A stretch of 39,195 nt of DNA, taken from Gemmatimonadota bacterium (GTDB lineage: Bacteria; Gemmatimonadota; Gemmatimonadetes; Gemmatimonadales; Gemmatimonadaceae). Below are positions 35,426 to 39,195 of the stretch, piece after piece. The notes beneath the pieces are model-generated. The model was given only the letters and a program-made list of their open reading frames with translations. It did no database searches and was not told the DNA's origin. How positions within the stretch are numbered: the first letter of the stretch is position 1; each line of letters opens with the position of its first letter. Location of the stretch: positions 1 through 39,195 of the forward strand of contig JAZKBK010000007.1 in NCBI GenBank assembly GCA_040388625.1, given 5' to 3'. Both the position numbers and the translations under genes were made by a program.

Positions 35426-38409
35426 GCTTTTGCTCCTGCTTGCAGCAACTTGTCGAAGGCGCCGCGAATCGGCTTGGCCTTGAGTAGGATCCCGGTCGTC
35501 CAGTAGCCCTCACCGGTCGATGCGCCGTCCTCGTAGTCATGGACGCGCACGCGATAGCTCTGGCCCTTCTGATCGGGCAGATGGGCCGCTACCTGCTCGA
35601 GTCCGAGAGCTGCGAGCGCAGCGGCATCCCACGTGAAATCCATCGTGTACGCGTCCGAATAGTCCTTGGCCACCTGGACCTCGAGACCGTGATCGTCGCG
35701 CCACTGGCCGAGCACCATCACACGGTTGACGCGCGCGAACCCCTGCGATCCGGACGGCTCTATCCATGCCGTCTCCAGCGTCATTGGCACATAGGCGCCA
35801 TCATCGAGATAGGTGGTCGAGTCCTCCCGATAGACGTGGCCGTCCGCCTTGGTCCAATGCCACACGCCATCAGCGAACACCGAGTCGACGGCCGGCGCCC
35901 CATCATTGAGCGCCCAGTGTGTCCACCGGTCCTGCGAATAGTCGTAGACCAGCGTCACGCCTGCCGGGGTCACCAGCGGGGCCACGGGATCCACCATGGT
36001 GAAGCGAATCTCAAGCCGGTCGGGCACCATCTCGGCGCTCGTGCATGTCTGGTAGTTGCTGGTGAAGTAGTCGACCGCGGCCCCGATGTAGCTCACCTGC
36101 TCCGAGCGGTTCAGGAGGTAGATGCCCTTCTTGGACAGAAACATGATGCCGTCTGGCGTCTGCACTACGCTGCGCGGATTGACGCACCCAGCGTCCGAGG
36201 AGATGAGCTGAGGCAGGCTGAGGTCGTTGTTCTGCCCGAGCTGGTTCGACCCGCGCCCGGTCACCTTGAAGATGCGGTCGTCCTTGAAAAGCACAAGCTT
36301 GTCGTCGAGGCTGGCAATGGCAGACAGGTCGCCGCCTGGTTCCACGCGAAAGCGCTGAATATTGCTGAACCACACATCCTCGCCAGGAGCGACGTCGCCC
36401 GAGTAGAAAACAAGCTTCGGGTCCGCCGATGAGATGCCCCACACGCGCCCCTGATGCAGGACCATCTGTTTCGACGGCAGCGGAGGCTCGCGGTCGAGGA
36501 TGCCGCCGTCGGTGTAGAGACGGCGCTCTGTGATGATGAGCGAGTCGTTGGTGGAATCCACGAACGTCGCAGTGGCAGACTTGGGGTCAATCTTCGAGGA
36601 GCCTACGTAGTAGTGGGTTGTCACCGCTCCGGTGGATGGTGCCGTCCTGAAGTACGAGATCGACCCCTGCTGGCGAGCGCTTGTCCACCCGAGCTGCGTC
36701 ATGTTGAGCTGCGTCGTGACCAACGTCACCTTGCCGAGTCCGGCCCCCGCTGTGGTCGTGGCTGCAATGGGCACTGACGTCGTGCTGCGCGCCGTGTTTC
36801 CTTTGGCATCAGCCGATTCATAGACCGCTACGTAGCTGTAGACGCCATTGTCCATTCCGGCCGCGCCGATCGCGCCAGGCGTTGCGGAGATGAACTCTGG
36901 GTAAGCGTGGAAGTTGTTCTCCGAGACGTTGACGCCGTCGTACTTGACCGCTGCCCCGTTCGCGAAAAGCGTGTCCCCGTTTGCCTCCACCGGGAGCAGG
37001 CGAGTCGGCGATATGAAGTCTGTCTCCGCGGAGATGAGTCCCTGTCTCGTGGTCGTAGTGGAAAGGAACTTGTACGCGTACGTGAGCAGCGTCCTATAAA
37101 CGCCAGTGGTCGAGGCAACCACGTCGGACAGCATCGGCGGAGACGAGCCACCGGCAGACCGATAGGCATGGACCGCGACCGGCACGAACGCCGAAGTGAC
37201 CGCGTCGTTGAGTTGCACGGTGAAGTGGGAGACCTGCTGCCCGACCGCCGACGCATACCCTGCGTTAACGTAGAACTTGGAGGCGTACGTGTAGGGCTTG
37301 GAAGACAGAAAGTGGTTGTAGAGCGGGCCTCGGACCGTGCCGACGACTCCAGCGCTCGTGACGGTCGCCCACTCCACGTATGGCAAAGCGGGCGCGTTGG
37401 CCGCCCAGTCCCACACGGCAAGGACCGTCGTGGCGTCGTAGCGCACCAGCCCGGCGTTGCTGTTCACCGGTGCAGCTGCCGCGCTCACGGTGAACGGGGC
37501 CACCGTCTGCGCCGTCGTGGCCGCGTTGAAGCACGCCGCGCGCATCACACCAAGGGCAAGATTGTAGTAGAGCACCGTGCCGAATTCGCCCTCAGTGGCC
37601 ATCACGGCGAGCCCGCGATTGCTGGCCTCTGCGCCAACGACGGTGGGGCCTGCAACACTAGCGAACGTGATCGCATTCATGCGCCATGCGCGCACGTCCG
37701 GAGTGGCGCTCGACCAGGCAAGTACGACGTCCGTCGAGCTCACGGCAACCATGTCGAAGGCTGCGCGCGCAGCTGATACCGCGGCTCCTGTCTGAATGTT
37801 CGTGCTCGCCGATAGGGTCTCGAGAGAGCAATTGATGAGGACCGCGTTGATCTTCTGGAGCGCGTTCGACGAGAAGGCGACGAACACGAATGAGCCCACG
37901 GTCACGGAATGGACTACGTTCCAGACGCCTGTAGAGTCGACAAGTGTCCGCGAGATGAGGGCGCCCGTGGCCTCATTCGATAGCTGGATCGTCACGTAGC
38001 CGTTGGTAGAATCGATCCACGAATCTACACGCACGCCGGCAGAGAGCGCGGTTGAATATCCAACGAATGCGGACACGCTCTGATCGAGGATAACCGACTT
38101 CTGCGAGATGGATGCCGCTGGCACGCGGCCTACGGAGTGCCAGCCGTTGAACGGCGGCGACCCAGCAGCGTCATAGTTGTAGAGCGCATTGCCGTCGCAC
38201 GCGATGAGCATGCTGCCAAGCGTGGCCAGCCGGATGATGCTCGACAGATTGTGCAGCAGCGCGGTGTAGCCGTAGCGCTTCTTGTAGACACCCTGGGTCT
38301 GGACCTGCGCGTTCTCTGCAATCGTCAGCGTCCCAGGGGGCGCTGTGCGCGGATCCATCTTGGTATCGAGCGCGCCGAATTGGACCTGGAGGTTTTCGAA
38401 GTCGCCCAT
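35422..38409 (-). CDS. Tail nozzle/hub protein, P22 gp10-like (995 aa)
   Basis: The start is MGDFENLQVQFGALDTKMDP at ATG 38409, in TAATG overlap with the previous stop. A longer frame to 38523 overlaps the preceding gene and is a shadow. The first 50 residues carry APPGTLTIAENAQVQTQGVY and KKRYGYTAL, recalling gp10-like proteins. Repeated strand units follow, and at about 700-830 the sequence LVFYSGDVAPGEDVWFSNIQ, LSAIASLDDKLVLFKDDRIF and GIMFLSKKGIYLLNRSEQVS shows beta-propeller blades. At 995 aa it is twice the length of P22 gp10, so extra propeller-like domains are added. It lies between adaptor and ejection genes, as expected. Confidence 0.85.
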   Translation of the reverse strand: MGDFENLQVQFGALDTKMDPRTAPPGTLTIAENAQVQTQGVYKKRYGYTALLHNLSSIIRLATLGSMLIACDGNALYNYDAAGSPPFNGWHSVGRVPAASISQKSVILDQSVSAFVGYSTALSAGVRVDSWIDSTNGYVTIQLSNEATGALISRTLVDSTGVWNVVHSVTVGSFVFVAFSSNALQKINAVLINCSLETLSASTNIQTGAAVSAARAAFDMVAVSSTDVVLAWSSATPDVRAWRMNAITFASVAGPTVVGAEASNRGLAVMATEGEFGTVLYYNLALGVMRAACFNAATTAQTVAPFTVSAAAAPVNSNAGLVRYDATTVLAVWDWAANAPALPYVEWATVTSAGVVGTVRGPLYNHFLSSKPYTYASKFYVNAGYASAVGQQVSHFTVQLNDAVTSAFVPVAVHAYRSAGGSSPPMLSDVVASTTGVYRTLLTYAYKFLSTTTTRQGLISAETDFISPTRLLPVEANGDTLFANGAAVKYDGVNVSENNFHAYPEFISATPGAIGAAGMDNGVYSYVAVYESADAKGNTARSTTSVPIAATTTAGAGLGKVTLVTTQLNMTQLGWTSARQQGSISYFRTAPSTGAVTTHYYVGSSKIDPKSATATFVDSTNDSLIITERRLYTDGGILDREPPLPSKQMVLHQGRVWGISSADPKLVFYSGDVAPGEDVWFSNIQRFRVEPGGDLSAIASLDDKLVLFKDDRIFKVTGRGSNQLGQNNDLSLPQLISSDAGCVNPRSVVQTPDGIMFLSKKGIYLLNRSEQVSYIGAAVDYFTSNYQTCTSAEMVPDRLEIRFTMVDPVAPLVTPAGVTLVYDYSQDRWTHWALNDGAPAVDSVFADGVWHWTKADGHVYREDSTTYLDDGAYVPMTLETAWIEPSGSQGFARVNRVMVLGQWRDDHGLEVQVAKDYSDAYTMDFTWDAAALAALGLEQVAAHLPDQKGQSYRVRVHDYEDGASTGEGYWTTGILLKAKPIRGAFDKLLQAGAKA

Positions 38410-38732
38410 TACCACACCTCCAGCGAGACGGTGCAGGTCGAAGGCGAGTAGATCGTGATCGTCTTTGCATCCCAGGCGACGCGCCGGTATCCGCCGCCGC
38501 CAGTGTCGTCGAGGACGGCCCACCCTTGCGGCTGCCGGTCGAGCTTGTGGTTGATGACGTTGTTGGTCAACGTCACGAGGCTCACCGACTGCGTCACCGA
38601 GTCGAGCCGAGGATTGGCGAGCACGGGGCGCAGAGAACCGGCGACGCGCCCAGACAAGGCGTTGCCCTGCCGCGCGAGCTCATCGGGCGTCGTCGGCGTG
38701 AACTGCACGGGAGCGAAAGCGGGGAGCGTCAT
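38409..38732 (-). CDS. Small virion protein with LDRQPQGW-type motif (107 aa)
   Basis: ATG 38732 overlaps the adaptor stop (ATGA). The C-terminal half (NNVINHKLDRQPQGWAVLDD, then YRRVAWDAKTITIYSPSTCT and VSLEVW) is a pattern I recall from short podoviral tail proteins near nozzle genes: a strand pair with a conserved Gly-Trp, then WD and a final beta hairpin. The N-terminal half is Pro/Ala/Thr-rich. It probably forms a trimeric beta knob on the tail. The longer frame is a shadow. Confidence 0.75.
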   Translation of the reverse strand: MTLPAFAPVQFTPTTPDELARQGNALSGRVAGSLRPVLANPRLDSVTQSVSLVTLTNNVINHKLDRQPQGWAVLDDTGGGGYRRVAWDAKTITIYSPSTCTVSLEVW

Positions 38733-39195
38733 CGCAGACCCACTCCCCACGGCCACGCGCTGACCGATGTCACATCCTGGATGCGTCCAGGCTCGGACTG
38801 GTTGCGCTCGGCCATCGATGCGATGCGCGCCTCCATGCGCGCCTTGCGCGGAGCGAGCAGCGCGGCGTCGCCGTCGTTGCCTTCGTGCTCTAGACACTTC
38901 ATGGCCGCGTCGAGGATGACCCACTCTTCCCAACCGTTGTAGCCGTCGAAGGTGTCCGAGTCGGCCGACAGGCGCACCGCCGCCGGGATGTACTTCAGGA
39001 TCAGCGCATAGACGCTGTTGGGCGCTGGCGAAAAGCGCAGGTTGGCGACCTGGAGCCGGTAGCGGATGTCGCTATATACCGACCAGCCGGCACCCTGGAT
39101 GTAGTCCTCGGCTTCGGCCGGCTGCGTCTGCGTCAGCCGGTGCTTGTAGCCGCCGTTGTTCCAGAACAGCCCGGTCAGCTTGTAGAAGCCATTGG
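38729..39195 (-). CDS. Head-tail adaptor/neck-like protein, C-terminal part (gene spans the circle junction)
   Basis: This is the second part of the 224-aa protein begun at 263. It reads in frame from 39140 to its stop at 38729, and 39141-39195 repeats bases 1-55. The segment includes a helical linker, RYRLQVANLRFSPAPNSVYA, VRLSADSDTFDGYNGWEEWV and a C-terminal helix (LAPRKARMEARIASMAERNQ). The FDGYNGWEEWVILDAA stretch is one I recall from phage neck adaptors. The stop overlaps the next start (ATGA). Confidence 0.8.
   Translation of the reverse strand, partial: NGFYKLTGLFWNNGGYKHRLTQTQPAEAEDYIQGAGWSVYSDIRYRLQVANLRFSPAPNSVYALILKYIPAAVRLSADSDTFDGYNGWEEWVILDAAMKCLEHEGNDGDAALLAPRKARMEARIASMAERNQSEPGRIQDVTSVSAWPWGVGLR
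39141..39195. repeat. Right copy of 55-bp terminal direct repeat
   Basis: Exact duplicate of bases 1-55. See the left copy. It is a contig-closure overlap, not a physical phage terminus, because the coding frame runs through it unbroken. Confidence 0.93.

Noticed and set aside
39141-39195. Physical terminal repeats as in T7
   Set aside because: The repeat is only 55 bp, lies inside a gene, and matches contig circularisation overlap instead of a packaging terminus.

Overview
The window is a complete circular genome of a temperate, short-tailed (podovirus-type) phage of high G+C content, not a piece of bacterial chromosome. The first 55 bases recur exactly as the last 55 (39141-39195), which is the overlap left when a circular contig is opened, so the unique length is 39140 bp. 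One structural gene runs across the junction. The host cannot be fixed from sequence alone. One cargo lipoprotein (18013-18444) looks to me like the short Cys-rich lipoproteins of myxobacteria, so a Myxococcota or related soil host is my best guess. The attP core is the 3' end of a tRNA-type gene (tmRNA or tRNA-Ala).

Layout. About 33 kb lies on the minus strand, from 17958 down to 1 and, through the circle, from 39140 down to 24211. The plus strand carries a cargo lipoprotein (18013-18444), a repressor-like gene (18767-19357) and a short early operon (19448-24214). In transcription order the minus strand holds: accessory small genes (17.9-16.4 kb); excisionase and tyrosine integrase (16378-15060); attP and a T4 Rnl1-type RNA ligase (15063-13765); a replication block with an O-like protein carrying iteron-like repeats, a free DnaA domain IV and a RusA resolvase (12.9-10.1 kb); a packaging block with small terminase, GroES-like co-chaperonin, zinc-finger protein, three micro-ORFs and large terminase (9.6-6.5 kb); then portal, scaffold, capsid and neck genes. 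Through the junction come the nozzle protein, three ejection proteins, two decoration or receptor modules, a beta-helix tailspike and a lysis cassette ending in an SLT-type lysozyme.

The plus-strand early operon holds tiny unknown genes, a zinc-ribbon protein, a probable annealing protein paired with a Cas4/AddB-like Fe-S nuclease, small membrane proteins and, at its end, a protein with a truncated pectate-lyase-type N-terminus. Two HTH genes diverge across 26 bp (18740/18767) and form the likely lysis-lysogeny switch, with palindromic operator-like sites there and before 19448.

Genes are packed with ATGA, GTGA, TTGA or TAATG stop/start overlaps, so most of the minus strand looks translationally coupled. 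No gene-free stretch reaches 300 bases. The points of most interest are the RNA ligase whose reading frame contains attP, the phage co-chaperonin, the DnaA-domain-IV protein, the micro-ORF cluster before the large terminase, and the truncated tailspike-like gene in the early operon.
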